A DNA stretch of 64,000 nucleotides, from contig NC_079876.1 in the NCBI RefSeq assembly GCF_029227915.1, positions 39,229,828 to 39,293,827 of the forward strand. Reading direction: 5' to 3'. Positions within the stretch are counted from its first letter, which is position 1. The number at the start of each line of letters is the position of its first letter. A program made the translations under genes and the position numbers. Shown here in pieces: positions 46,301 to 61,100 of this stretch. The stretch comes from Hydractinia symbiolongicarpus (taxonomy: Eukaryota > Cnidaria > Hydrozoa > Anthoathecata > Hydractiniidae). The notes under the pieces are model-generated. The model saw only the letters and a program-made list of their open reading frames with translations, was not told where the DNA came from and ran no database searches.

Positions 46301-48099
46301 ATTTCCCGTAAACCCCGGACTCGGCCCGCATAGTCAAAAGTATACAAAGAAAGTACCCAGGGAGTAAACTCATTTCCCGAACGATTTTTTAAATTATTTT
46401 TTCACCACTAAAACGGATGAAACTTGTAGTTTTCAAAAATGTTTTCATTTTTGATGAGGCGCTGAATAAAAGAAGTTTAATCGCCGGCAAACGAAAACCT
46501 GCGATTTCCCGTAAATCCCGGACTCGGCCCGTATAGTCAAAAGTATACAAAGAAACTACCCAGGGTGTAAACTCATTTCCCGAACGATTTTTTAAATTAT
46601 TATTTCACCACTAAAGCCCATGAGACTTGTAGTATTTAAAAATATTTTCATTTTTGATGAGACGCTAAATAAAAGAAGTTTAATCGCCGGCAAACGAAAT
46701 CCCGCGATTTCCCGTAAATCCCGGGCTTGGCCCGTATAGTCGAATGTATACAAAGAAAGTACCCATGAAGTAAACTCATTTCCCGAACGATTTTTTAAAT
46801 TTTTTTTCACCACTAAAACGCATGAGACTTGTAGTTTTCAAAAATGTTTTCATTTTTGATGAGACGCTGAATAAAAGAAGTTTAATCGCCGGCAAACGAA
46901 AACCTGCGATTTCCCGTAAATCCCGGACTCGGCCCGTATAGTCAAAAGTATACAAAGAAAGTACCCGGGGTGTAAACTCATTTCCCGAACGATTTTTTAA
47001 ATTATTATTTCACCACTAAAGCCCATGAGACTTGTAGTTTTTAAAAATGTTTTCATTTTTGATGAGACGCTTAATAAAAGAGGTTTAATCGCCGGCAAAC
47101 GAAATCCCGCGATTTCCCGTAAATCCCGGGCTTGGCCCGTATAGTCGAATGTATACAAAGAAAGTACCCAGGAAGTAAACTCATTTCCCAAACGATTTTT
47201 TAAATTTTTTTTTTTACCACTAAAACGCATGAGACTTGTAGTTTTTACAAATGTTTTCATTTTTGATGAGACGCTGAATAAAAGAAGTTTAATCGCCGGC
47301 AAACGAAAACCCGCGATTTCCCGTAAATCCCGGGTTGGTCCGTATAGTCAAAAGTATACAAAGAAAGTACCCAGGGAGTAAACTCATTTCCCGAGCGATT
47401 TTTAAAATTATTTTTTCACCACTAAAACGCATGAGACTTGTAGTTTTCAAAAATGTTTTCATTTTTGATGAGACGCTTAATGAAAGAGGTTTAATCGGCG
47501 GAAAACGAAAACCCGCGATTTCCCGTAAATCCCGGACTCGGCCCGTATAGTCAAAAATATACAAAGAAAGTACCCAGGGAGTAAACTCATTTCCCGAACG
47601 ATTTTTTAAATTATTTTTCCACCACTAAAACGCATGAGACTTGTAGTTTTCAAAAATGTTTTCATTTTTGATGAGACGCTGAATAAAAGCAGTTTAATCG
47701 CCGGCAAACGAAAACCTGCAATTTCCCTAAATCCCGGACTCGGCCCGTATAGTCGAATGTATACAAAGAAAGTACCCTGTGAGTAAACTCATTTCCAGAA
47801 CGATTTTTTAAATTATTTTTCCACCACTAAAACGCGTAAGACTTGTAGTTTTCAAAAATGTTTTCATTTTTGATGAGACGCTAAATAAAAGAAGTTTAAT
47901 CGCCGGCAAACGAAAACCCGCCATTTCCCGTAAACCCCGGACTCGGCCCGCATAGTCAAAAGTATACAAAGAAAGTACCCAGGGAGTAAACTCATTTCCC
48001 GAACGATTTTTTAAATTATTTTTTCACCACTAAAACGGATGAAACTTGTAGTTTTCAAAAATGTTTTCATTTTTGATGAGACGCTGAATAAAAGAAGTT

Positions 48100-51000
48100 T
48101 AATCGCCGGCAAACGAAAACCTGCGATTTCCCGTAAATCCCGGACTCGGCCCGTATAGTCAAAAGTATACAAAGAAACTACCCAGGGTGTAAACTCATTT
48201 CCCGAACGATTTTTTAAATTATTATTTCACCACTAAAGCCCATGAGACTTGCAGTATTTAAAAATATTTTCATTTTTGATGAGACGCTAAATAAAAGAAG
48301 TTTAATCGCCGGCAAACGAAATCCCGCGATTTCCCGTAAATCCCGGGCTTGGCCCGTATAGTCGAATGTATACAAAGAAAGTACCCATGAAGTAAACTCA
48401 TTTCCCGAACGATTTTTTAAATTTTTTTTCACCACTAAAACGCATGAGACTTGTAGTTTTCAAAAATGTTTTCATTTTTGATGAGACGCTGAATAAAAGA
48501 AGTTTAATCGCCGGCAAACGAAAACCTGCGATTTCCCGTAAATCCCGGACTCGGCCCGTATAGTCAAAAGTATACAAAGAAAGTACCCGGGGTGTAAACT
48601 CATTTTCCAAACGATTTTTTAAATTATTATTTCACCACTAAAGCCCATGAGACTTGTAGTTTTTAAAAATGTTTTCATTTTTGATGAGACGCTTAATAAA
48701 AGAGGTTTAATCGCCGGCAAACGAAATCCCGCGATTTCCCGTAAATCCCGGGCTTGGCCCGTATAGTCGAATGTATACAAAGAAAGTACCCAGGAAGTAA
48801 ACTCATTTCCCAAACGATTTTTTAAATTTTTTTTTCACCACTAAAACGCATGAGACTTGTAGTTTTTACAAATGTTTTCATTTTTGATGAGACGCTGAAT
48901 AAAAGAAGTTTAATCGCCGGCAAACGAAAACCCACGATTTCCCGTAAATCCCGGGTTGGTCCGTATAGTCAAAAGTATACAAAGAAAGTACCCATGAAGT
49001 AAACTCATTTCCCGAACGATTTTTTAAATTTTTTTTCACCACTAAAACGCATGAGACTTGTAGTTTTCAAAAATGTTTTCATTTTTGATGAGACGCTGAA
49101 TAAAAGAAGTTTAATCGCCGGCAAACGAAAACCTGCGATTTCCCGTAAATCCCGGACTCGGCCCGTATAGTCAAAAGTATACAAAGAAAGTACCCGGGGT
49201 GTAAACTCATTTCCCGAACGATTTTTTAAATTATTATTTCACCACTAAAGCCCATGAGACTTGTAGTTTTTAAAAATGTTTTCATTTTTGATGAGACGCT
49301 TAATAAAAGAGGTTTAATCGCCGGCAAACGAAATCCCGCGATTTCCCGTAAATCCCGGGCTTGGCCCGTATAGTCGAATGTATACAAAGAAAGTACCCAG
49401 GAAGTAAACTCATTTCCCAAACGATTTTTTAAATTTTTTTTTCACCACTAAAACGCATGAGACTTGTAGTTTTTACAAATGTTTTCATTTTTGATGAGAC
49501 GCTGAATAAAAGAAGTTTAATCGCCGGCAAACGAAAACCCACGATTTCCCGTAAATCCCGGGTTGGTCCGTATAGTCAAAAGTATACAAAGAAAGTACCC
49601 AGGGAGTAAACTCATTTCCCGAGCGATTTTTAAAATTATTTTTTCACCACTAAAACGCATGAGACTTGTAGTTTTCAAAAATGTTTTCATTTTTGATGAG
49701 ACGCTTAATGAAAGAGGTTTAATCGGCGGAAAACGAAAACCCGCGATTTCCCGTAAATCCCGGACTCGGCCCGTATAGTCAAAAATATACAAAGAAAGTA
49801 CCCAGGGAGTAAACTCATTTCCCAAACGATTTTTTAAATTATTTTTCCACCACTAAAACGCATGAGACTTGTAGTTTTCAAAAATGTTTTCATTTTTGAT
49901 GAGACGCTGAATAAAAGCAGTTTAATCGCCGGCAAACGAAAACCTGCAATTTCCCTAAATCCCGGACTCGGCCCGTATAGTCAAAAGTATACAAAGAAAG
50001 TACCCAGGGAGTAAACTCACTTCCAGAACGATTTTTTAAATTTTTTTTTCACCACTAAAACGCATGAGACTTGTAGTTTTTACAAATGTTTTCATTTTTG
50101 ATGAGACGCTGAATAAAAGAAGTTTAATCGCCGGCAAACGAAAACCCGCGATTTCCCGTAAATCCCGGGTTGCTCCGTATAGTCAAAAGTATACAAAGAA
50201 AGTACCCAGGGAGTAAACTCATTTCCCGAGCGATTTTTAAAATTATTTTTTCACCACTAAAACGCATGAGACTTGTAGTTTTCAAAAATGTTTTCATTTT
50301 TGATGAGACGCTTAATGAAAGAGGTTTAATCGGCGGAAAACGAAAACCCGCGATTTCCCGTAAATCCCGGACTCGGCCCGTATAGTCAAAAATATACAAA
50401 GAAAGTACCCAGGGAGTAAACTCATTTCCCGAACGATTTTTTAAATTATTTTTCCACCACTAAAACGCATGAGACTTGTAGTTTTCAAAAATGTTTTCAT
50501 TTTTGATGAGACGCTGAATAAAAGCAGTTTAATCGCCGGCAAACGAAAACCTGCAATTTCCCTAAATCCCGGACTCGGCCCGTATAGTCAAAAGTATACA
50601 AAGAAAGTACCCAAGGAGTAAACTCACTTCCAGAACGATTTTTTAAATTATTTTTTCACCACTAACACGCATAAGACTTGTAGTTTTTAAAAATGTTTTC
50701 ATTTTTGATGAGACGCTGAATAAAAGAAGTTTAATCGCCGGCAAACGAAAACCTGCGATTTCCCGTAAATCCCGGACTCGGCCCGTATTGTCAAAAATAT
50801 ACAAAGAAAGTACCCAGGGAGTAAAATCATTTCCCGAACGATTTTTTAAATTATTTTTCCACCACTAAAACGCATGAGACTTGTAGTTTTTAAAAATGTT
50901 TTTATTTTTGATGAGACGCTGAATAAAAGCAGTTTAATCGCCGGCAAACGAAAACCTGCGATTTCCCGTAAATCCCGGACTCGGCCCGTATAGTCAAAAG

Positions 51001-53775
51001 TATACAAAGAAACTACCCAGGGTGTAAACTCATTTCCCGAACGATTTTTTAAATTATTATTTCACCACTAAAGCCCATGAGACTTGCAGTATTTAAAAAT
51101 ATTTTCATTTTTGATGAGACGCTAAATAAAAGAAGTTTAATCGCCGGCAAACGAAATCCCGCGATTTCCCGTAAATCCCGGGCTTGGCCCGTATAGTCGA
51201 ATGTATACAAAGAAAGTACCCATGAAGTAAACTCATTTCCCGAACGATTTTTTAAATTTTTTTTCACCACTAAAACGCATGAGACTTGTAGTTTTCAAAA
51301 ATGTTTTCATTTTTGATGAGACGCTGAATAAAAGAAGTTTAATCGCCGGCAAACGAAAACCTGCGATTTCCCGTAAATCCCGGACTCGGCCCGTATAGTC
51401 AAAAGTATACAAAGAAAGTACCCGGGGTGTAAACTCATTTTCCAAACGATTTTTTAAATTATTATTTCACCACTAAAGCCCATGAGACTTGTAGTTTTTA
51501 AAAATGTTTTCATTTTTGATGAGACGCTTAATAAAAGAGGTTTAATCGCCGGCAAACGAAATCCCGCGATTTCCCGTAAATCCCGGGCTTGGCCCGTATA
51601 GTCGAATGTATACAAAGAAAGTACCCAGGAAGTAAACTCATTTCCCAAACGATTTTTTAAATTTTTTTTTCACCACTAAAACGCATGAGACTTGTAGTTT
51701 TTACAAATGTTTTCATTTTTGATGAGACGCTGAATAAAAGAAGTTTAATCGCCGGCAAACGAAAACCCACGATTTCCCGTAAATCCCGGGTTGGTCCGTA
51801 TAGTCAAAAGTATACAAAGAAAGTACCCATGAAGTAAACTCATTTCCCGAACGATTTTTTAAATTTTTTTTCACCACTAAAACGCATGAGACTTGTAGTT
51901 TTCAAAAATGTTTTCATTTTTGATGAGACGCTGAATAAAAGAAGTTTAATCGCCGGCAAACGAAAACCTGCGATTTCCCGTAAATCCCGGACTCGGCCCG
52001 TATAGTCAAAAGTATACAAAGAAAGTACCCGGGGTGTAAACTCATTTCCCGAACGATTTTTTAAATTATTATTTCACCACTAAAGCCCATGAGACTTGTA
52101 GTTTTTAAAAATGTTTTCATTTTTGATGAGACGCTTAATAAAAGAGGTTTAATCGCCGGCAAACGAAATCCCGCGATTTCCCGTAAATCCCGGGCTTGGC
52201 CCGTATAGTCGAATGTATACAAAGAAAGTACCCAGGAAGTAAACTCATTTCCCAAACGATTTTTTAAATTTTTTTTTCACCACTAAAACGCATGAGACTT
52301 GTAGTTTTTACAAATGTTTTCATTTTTGATGAGACGCTGAATAAAAGAAGTTTAATCGCCGGCAAACGAAAACCCACGATTTCCCGTAAATCCCGGGTTG
52401 GTCCGTATAGTCAAAAGTATACAAAGAAAGTACCCAGGGAGTAAACTCATTTCCCGAGCGATTTTTAAAATTATTTTTTCACCACTAAAACGCATGAGAC
52501 TTGTAGTTTTCAAAAATGTTTTCATTTTTGATGAGACGCTTAATGAAAGAGGTTTAATCGGCGGAAAACGAAAACCCGCGATTTCCCGTAAATCCCGGAC
52601 TCGGCCCGTATAGTCAAAAATATACAAAGAAAGTACCCAGGGAGTAAACTCATTTCCCAAACGATTTTTTAAATTATTTTTCCACCACTAAAACGCATGA
52701 GACTTGTAGTTTTCAAAAATGTTTTCATTTTTGATGAGACGCTGAATAAAAGCAGTTTAATCGCCGGCAAACGAAAACCTGCAATTTCCCTAAATCCCGG
52801 ACTCGGCCCGTATAGTCAAAAGTATACAAAGAAAGTACCCAGGGAGTAAACTCACTTCCAGAACGATTTTTTAAATTTTTTTTTCACCACTAAAACGCAT
52901 GAGACTTGTAGTTTTTACAAATGTTTTCATTTTTGATGAGACGCTGAATAAAAGAAGTTTAATCGCCGGCAAACGAAAACCCGCGATTTCCCGTAAATCC
53001 CGGGTTGCTCCGTATAGTCAAAAGTATACAAAGAAAGTACCCAGGGAGTAAACTCATTTCCCGAGCGATTTTTAAAATTATTTTTTCACCACTAAAACGC
53101 ATGAGACTTGTAGTTTTCAAAAATGTTTTCATTTTTGATGAGACGCTTAATGAAAGAGGTTTAATCGGCGGAAAACGAAAACCCGCGATTTCCCGTAAAT
53201 CCCGGACTCGGCCCGTATAGTCAAAAATATACAAAGAAAGTACCCAGGGAGTAAACTCATTTCCCGAACGATTTTTTAAATTATTTTTCCACCACTAAAA
53301 CGCATGAGACTTGTAGTTTTCAAAAATGTTTTCATTTTTGATGAGACGCTGAATAAAAGCAGTTTAATCGCCGGCAAACGAAAACCTGCAATTTCCCTAA
53401 ATCCCGGACTCGGCCCGTATAGTCAAAAGTATACAAAGAAAGTACCCAAGGAGTAAACTCACTTCCAGAACGATTTTTTAAATTATTTTTTCACCACTAA
53501 CACGCATAAGACTTGTAGTTTTTAAAAATGTTTTCATTTTTGATGAGACGCTGAATAAAAGAAGTTTAATCGCCGGCAAACGAAAACCTGCGATTTCCCG
53601 TAAATCCCGGACTCGGCCCGTATTGTCAAAAATATACAAAGAAAGTACCCAGGGAGTAAAATCATTTCCCGAACGATTTTTTAAATTATTTTTCCACCAC
53701 TAAAACGCATGAGACTTGTAGTTTTTAAAAATGTTTTTATTTTTGATGAGACGCTGAATAAAAGCAGTTTAATCG
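48100..53775 (-). repeat. 2835-bp (14-monomer) tandem duplication
   Basis: Two adjacent units with a constant offset of 2835 bp: frames at 48214/51049, 48398/51233, 48619/51454, 49226/52061, 49517/52352, 50124/52959 and 50170/53005. Rare variants such as AACCCACGATTTCCC (near 48929 and 51764) are present in both. The exchange point lies near 50.93 kb in GCAGTTTAATCGCCGGCAAA. Copy 1 of the large duplication lacks this arrangement, so it arose after that duplication. Confidence 0.85.
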
Positions 53776-56700
53776 CCGGCAAACGAAAACCTGCAACTTC
53801 CCTAAATCCCGGACTCGGCCCGTATAGTCAAAAGTATACAAAGAAAGTACCCAGGGAGTAAACTCACTTCCAGAACGATTTTTTAAATTATTTTTTCACC
53901 ACTAACACGCATAAGACTTGTAGTTTTTAAAAATGTTTTCATTTTTGATGAGACGCTGAATAAAAGAAGTTTAATCGCCGGCAAACGAAAACCTGCGATT
54001 TCCCGTAAATCCTGGACTCGGCCTGCATAGTCAAAAGTATACAAAGAAAGTACCCAGGGAGTAAACTCATTTCCCAAACGATTTTTTAAATTATTATTTC
54101 ACCACTAAAACGCATGAGACTTGTTTGATGCGACGCTGAATAAAAGCAGCTTAATCGCCGGCAAACCAAAACCTGCGATTTCCCGTAAATCCCGGACTCG
54201 GCCCGTATAGTCAAAAATATACAAAGAAAGTACCCAGGGAGTAAACTCATTTCCCGAACGATTTTTTAAATTATTTTTCCACCACTAAAACGCATGAGAC
54301 TTGTAGTTTTCAAAAATGTTTTCATTTTTGATGAGACGCTGAATAAAAGCAGTTTAATCGCCGGCAAACGAAAACCTGTAATTTCCCTAAATCCCGGACT
54401 CGGCCCGTATAGTCAAAAGTATACAAAGAAAGTACCCAGGGAGTAAACTCACTTCCAGAACGATTTTTTAAATTTTTTTTTCACCACTAAAACGCAGGAG
54501 ACTTGTAGTTTTTACAAATGTTTTCATTTTTGATGAGACGCTGAATAAAAGAAGTTTAATCGCCGGCAAACGAAAACCCGCGATTTCCCGTAAATCCCGG
54601 GTTGGTCCGTATAGTCAAAAGTATACAAAGAAAGTACCCAGGGAGTAAACTCATTTCCCGAGCGATTTTTAAAATTATTTTTTCACCACTAAAACGCATG
54701 AGACTTGTAGTTTTCAAAAATGTTTTCATTTTTGATGAGACGCTTAATGAAAGAGGTTTAATCGGCGGAAAACGAAAACCCGCGATTTCCCGCAAATCCC
54801 GGACTCGGCCCGTATAGTCAAAAATATACAAAGAAAGTACCCAGGGAGTAAACTCATTTCCCGAACGATTTTTTAAATTATTTTTCCACCACTAAAACGC
54901 ATGAGACTTGTAGTTTTCAAAAATGTTTTCATTTTTGATGAGACGCTGAATAAAAGCAGTTTAATCGCCGGCAAACGAAAACCTGCAATTTCCCTAAATC
55001 CCGGACTCGGCCCGTATAGTCAAAAGTATACAAAGAAAGTACCCAGGGAGTAAACTCACTTCCAGAACGATTTTTTAAATTATTTTTTCACCACTAACAC
55101 GCATAAGACTTGTAGTTTTTAAAAATGTTTTCATTTTTGATGAGACGCTGAATAAAAGAAGTTTAATCGCCGGCAAACGAAAACCTGCGATTTCCCATAA
55201 ATCCCGGACTCGGCCCGTATTGTCAAAAATATACAAAGAAAGTACCCAGGGAGTAAACTCATTTCCCGAACGATTTTTTAAATTATTTTTCCACCACTAA
55301 AACGCATGAGACTTGTAGTTTTCAAAAATGTTTTTATTTTTGATGAGACGCTGAATAAAAGCAGTTTAATCGCCGGCAAACGAAAACCTGCAATTTCCCT
55401 AAATCCCGGACTCGGCCCGTATAGTCAAAAGTATACAAAGAAAGTACCCAGGGAGTAAACTCACTTCCAGAACGATTTTTTAAATTATTTTTTCACCACT
55501 AACACGCATAAGACTTGTAGTTTTTAAAAATGTTTTCATTTTTGATGAGACGCTGAATAAAAGAAGTTTAATCGCCGGCAAACGAAAACCTGCGATTTCC
55601 CGTAAATCCTGGACTCGGCCTGCATAGTCAAAAGTATACAAAGAAAGTACCCAGGGAGTAAACTCATTTCCCAAACGATTTTTTAAATTATTATTTCACC
55701 ACTAAAACGCATGAGACTTGTAGTTTTCAAGATTGTTTTCATTTTTGATGCGACGCTGAATAAAAGCAGCTTAATCGCCGGCAAACCAAAACCTGCGATT
55801 TCCCGTAAATCCCGGACTCGGCCCGTATAGTCAAAAGTATAAAAAGAAAGTACCCAGGGAGTAAACTCATTTCCCGAACAATTTTTTAAATTACTTTTTC
55901 ACCACTAAAACGCATGAGACTTGTAGTTTTTAAAAATGTTTTCATTTTTGATGAGACGCTGAATAAAAGAAGTTTAATCGCCGGCAAACGAAAACCTGCG
56001 ATTTCCCGTAAATCCTGGACTCGCCCCGTATAGTTAAAAGTATACAAAGAAAGTACCCAGGGAGTAAACTCATTTCCCAAACGATTTTTTAAATTATTAT
56101 TTCACCACTAAAACGCATGAGACTTGTAGTTTTCAAGAATGTTTTCATTTTTGATGAGACACTGAATAAAAGCAGTTTAATCGCCGGCAAACCAAAACCT
56201 GCGATTTCCTGTAAATCCCGGGCTTGGCCCGTATAGTCAAAAGTATACAAAGAAAGTACCCAGGGATTAAACTCATTTCCCGAAAGATTTTTTAAATTAC
56301 TTTTTCAACACTAAAACGCATGAGACTTGTAGTTTTTAAAAATGTTTTCATTTTTGATGAGACGCTGAATAAAAGCAGTTTAAACGCCGGCAAACCAAAA
56401 CCTGCGATTTCCCGTAAATCCCGGACTCGGCCCGTATAGTCCAAAGTATAAAAAGAAAGTACCCAGGGAGTAAACTCATTTCCCAAACGATTTTTTAAAT
56501 TATTATTTCACCACTAAAACGCATGAGACTTGTAGTTTTCTAGAATGTTTTCATTTTTGATGAGACAATGAAAAAAAACAGTTTAATCGCCGGCAAACCA
56601 AAACCTGCGATTTCCCGTAAATCCCGGGCTTGGCCCGTATAGTCAAAAGTATACAAAGAAAGTACGCAGGGATTAAACTCATTTCCCGAACAATTTTTTA

Positions 56701-57339
56701 AATTACTTTTTCAACACTAAAACGCATGAGACTTGTAGTTTTAAAAAATGTTTTCATTTTTGATGAGACGCTGAATAAAAGAAGTTTAATCGCCGGCAAA
56801 CGAAAACCTGCGATTTCCCGTAAATCCCGGGCTTGGCCCGTATAGTCAAAAGTATACAAAGAAAGTACCCAGGGAGTAAACTCATTTCACGAACGATTTT
56901 TTAAATTACTTTTTCACCACTAAAACGCATGAGACTTGTAGTTTTTAAAAATGTTTTCATTTTTGATGAGACGCTAAATAAAAGAAGTTTAATCGCCGGC
57001 AAACGAAAACCTGCGATTTCCCGTAAATTCTGGACTCGGCCCGTATAGTCAAAAGTATACAAAGAAAGTACCCAGGGAGTAAACTCATTTCCCAAACGAT
57101 TTTTTAAATTATTATTTCACCAGTAAAGCCCATGAGACTTGTAGTTCTTAAAAATGTTTTCATTTTTGATGAGACGCTGAATAAAAGAAATTTAATCGCC
57201 GGCAAACGAACACCCGCGATTTCCCGTAAATCTCGGACACGGCCCGTATAGTTAAAAGTGTGCAAGGAAAGTACCCAGTAAGTAAACTCATTTCCCGAAC
57301 GAATTTTTAAATTATTTTTTCACCACTAAAACGTATGAA

Positions 57340-58150
57340 ACTTGTAGTTTTCAAAAATGTTTTCATTTTTGATGAGACGCTGAATAAAAGAAGTTTAATC
57401 GCCGGCAAACGAAAATCTGCGGTTTCCCGTAAATCCCGGACTCGGCCCGTATAGTCAAAAGTATACAAAGAAAGTACCCAGGGTGTAAACTCATTTCCCG
57501 AACGATTTTTTAAATTATTTTTTCACCACTAAAACGCATGAGACTTGTAGATTTTAAAAATGTTTTCATTTTTGATGAGACGCTGAATAAAAGAAGTTTA
57601 ATCGCCGGCAAACGAAAACCCGCAATTTCCCGTAAATCCCGGTCTCGGCCCGTATAATCAAACGTATACAAGGAAAGTACCCAGTGAGTAAACTCATTTC
57701 CCTAACGAATTTTTAAATTATTTTTTCACCACTAAAACGCATGAGACTTGTAGTTTTCAAAAATGTTTTCATTTTTGATGAGACGCTGAATAAAAGAAGT
57801 TTAATCGCCGGCAAACGAAAATCTGCGGTTTCCCGTAAATCCCGGACTCGTCCCGTATAGTCAAAAGTATACAAAGAAAGTACCCAGGGTGTAAACTCAT
57901 TTCCCGAACGATTTTTTAAATTATTTTTTCACCACTAAAACGCATGAGACTTGTAGATTTTAAAAATGTTTTCATTTTTGATGAGACGCTGAATAAAAGA
58001 AGTTTAATCGCCGGCAAACGAAAACCCGCAATTTCCCGTAAATCCCAGTCTCGGCCCGTATAATCAAACGTATACAAGGAAAGTACCCAGTGAGTAAACT
58101 CATTTCCCTAACGAATTTTTAAATTATTTTTTCACCACTAAAACGCATGA
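57340..58150 (-). repeat. 406-bp dimer duplication
   Basis: Two dimers with offset 406 bp share GTAGATTTTAAAAATG (57547 and 57953), AATCTGCGGTTTCCCG (about 57415 and 57821) and TAATCAAACGTATACAAGG (about 57655 and 58061). It is a local event in the diverged flank. Confidence 0.7.
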
Positions 58151-61100
58151 GACTTGTAGTTTTTAAAAATGTTTTCATCTTTGATGAGACGATGAATAAA
58201 CGAAGTTTAATCGCTGGCAAACGAAAACTTGCGATTTCCCGTAAATCCAGGACTCGGCCCGTATAGTCAAAAGTATACAAAGAAAGTACCCAGGGTGTAA
58301 ACTCATTTCCCCAACGATTTTTTAAATTATTTTTTCACCACTAAAACGCATGAGACTTGTAGTTTTCAAAAATGTTTTCATTATTGATGAGACGCTGAAT
58401 AAAAGAAGTTTAATCGCCGGCAAACGAAAACCTGCGATTTCCCGTAAATCCCGTGCTCGGCCCGTATAGTCAAAAGTATACAAAGAAAGTACCCATGGAG
58501 TAAACTCATTTCCCAAACGATTTTTTAAATTATTATTTCAAAACTAAAGCCCATGAGACTTGTAGTTTTTAAAAATGTTTTCATTTTTGTTGAGACGCTG
58601 AATAAAAGAAGTTTCATCGCCGGTAAACGAAAACCCGTAATTTCCCGTAAATCCCGGTCTAGGCCCGTATAGTCAAACGTATACAAGGAAAGTACCCAGT
58701 GAGTAAACTCATTTCCCTAACGAATTTTTAAATTATTTTTTCACCACTAAAACGCATGAGACTTGTAGTTTTCAAAACTGTTTTCATTTTTGATGAGACG
58801 CTGAATAAAAGAAGTTTAATCGCTGGCAAACGAAAACCTGCGATTTCCTGTAAATCCCGGACTCGGCCCGTATAGTAAAAAGTATACAAAAAGGGACCCA
58901 GGGTGTAAACTCATTTCCCGAACGATTTTTTAAATTATTATTTCACCACTAAAGCCCATGAGACTTGTAGTTTTTAAAAATGTTTTCTTTTTTGATGAGA
59001 CGCTGAATAAAAGAAGTTTAATCGCCGGCAAACGAAAACCTGCGATTTCCCGTAAATCCCGGACTCGGCCCGTATAGTCAAAAGTATACAAAGAAAGTAC
59101 CCAGCGTGTAAACTCATTTCCCGAATTATTTTTTAAATTATTTTTTCACCACTAAAACGCATGAGACGTATAGTTTTCAAAAATGTTTTCATTTTTGATG
59201 AGACGATGAATAAAAGAAGTTTAATCGCCGGCAAACGAAAACCTGCGATTTCCCGTAAATCCCGTACTCGGCCCGTATAGTCAAAAGTATACAAAGAAAG
59301 TACCCAGGGAGTAAACTCATTTCCCAAACGATTTTTTAAATTATTATTTCACCACTAAAGCCCATGAGACTTGTAGTTTTTAAAAATGTTTTCATTTTTG
59401 ATGAGACGCTGAATAAAAGAAGTTTAATCGCCGGCAAACGAAAACCCGCAATTTCCCGTAAATCCCGGTCTCGGCCCGTATAGTCAAAAGTATACAAGGA
59501 AAGTACCCAGTAAGTAAACTCATTTCCCTAACGAATTTTTAAATTATTTTTTTACCACTAAAACGCATGAGACTTGTAGTTTTCAAAAATGTTTTCATTT
59601 TTGATGAGACGCTGAATAAAAGAAGTTTAATCGCCGGCAAACGAAATCCTGCGATTTCCCGTAAATCCCGGACTCGGCCCGTATAGTCAAAAGTATACAA
59701 AGAGAGTACCCAGGGTGTAAACTCATTTCCCGAACGATTTTTTAAATTATTTTTTCACCAATAAAACGCATGAGACTTGTAGTTTTCAAAAATGTTTTCA
59801 TTTTTGATGAGACGCTGAATAAAAGAAGTTTAATCGCCGGCAAACGAAAACCCGCGATTTCCCGTAAATCCCGGACTCAGCCCGTATAGTCAAAAGTATA
59901 CAAAGAAAGAACCCAGGGATTAAACTCATTTCCCAAACGATTTTTTAAATTATTATTTCACCACTAAAGCCCAAGAGACTTGTAGTTTTTAAAAATGTTT
60001 TCATTTTTGATGAGACGCTGAATAAAAGAAGTTTAATCGCCGGCAAACGAAAACCCGCAATTTTCCGTAAATCCCGGTCTCGGCCCGTATAGTCAAAAGT
60101 ATACAAGGAAAGTACCCAGTGAGTAAACTCATTTCCCTAACGAATTTTTAAATTATTTTTTTACCACTAAAACGCATGAGACTTGTAGTTTTCAAAAATG
60201 TTTTCATTTTTGATGAGACGCTGAATAAAAGAAGTTTAATCGCCGGCAAACGAAATCCTGCGATTTCCCGTAAATCCCGGACTCTTCCCGTATAGTCAAA
60301 AGTATACAAAGAGAGTACCCAGGGTGTAAACTCATTTCCCGAACGATTTTTTAAATTATTTTTTCACCACTAAAAAGCATGAGACTTGTAGTTTTCAAAA
60401 ATGTTTTCATTTTTGAGGAGACGCTGAATAAAAGAAGTTTAATCGCCGGCAAACGAAATCCTGCGATTTCCCGTAAATCCCGGACTCTTCCCGTATAGTC
60501 AAAAGTATACAAAGAGAGTACCCAGGGTGTAAACTCATTTCCCGAACGATTTTTTTCACCACTAAAACGCATGAGACTTGTAGTTTTCAAAAATGTTTTC
60601 ATTTTTGATGAGACGCTGAATAAAAGAAGCTTAATCGCCGGCAAAGGAAAACCCGCCATTTCCCGTAAATCCCGGAATCGGCCCGTATAGTCAAAAGTGT
60701 ACAAAGAAAGTACCCAGGGAGTAAACTCATTTCCCGAACGATTTTTCAAATTATTTTTTCACCACTAAAACGCATGAGACTTGTAGTTTTCAGAAATCTT
60801 TTCATTTTTGATGAGACGCTTAATGAAAGTGGTTTAATCGCCGGCAAACGAAAACCTGCGAATTCCCGTAAATCCCAGACTCGGCCCGTATAGTCAAAAG
60901 TATACAAAGAAAGAACCCAGGGTGTAAACTCATTTCTCGAACGATTTTTAAATTATTTTTTCACCACTACAACGCATGAGACTTGTAGTTTTTAAAAATG
61001 TTTTCAGTTTTGATGAGACGCTGAATAAAAGCAGTTTAATCGCCAGCAAACCAAAACCTGCGATTTCCCGTAAATCCCGGACTCGGCCCGTATAGTTAAA

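Larger units (their letters stand above)
37189..56085 (+). repeat. Large segmental duplication, copy 2
   Basis: Second copy of 1-19105. The first 400 bp differ from copy 1 at very few positions by eye (for example GAAAAGTACAAATC here against GAAAAGAACAAATC in copy 1). It contains the same palindrome junction and the same 24-bp monomer deletion, but has its own rearrangements, notably the 2835-bp tandem duplication. It ends near 56.09 kb, where the downstream monomer changes to CCCAAACGATTTTTTAAATTATTATTTC instead of the copy 1 sequence. Copy 2 has neither mobile element; in copy 1 the DNA transposon lies only 0.6 kb beyond the end of similarity. Confidence 0.85.
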
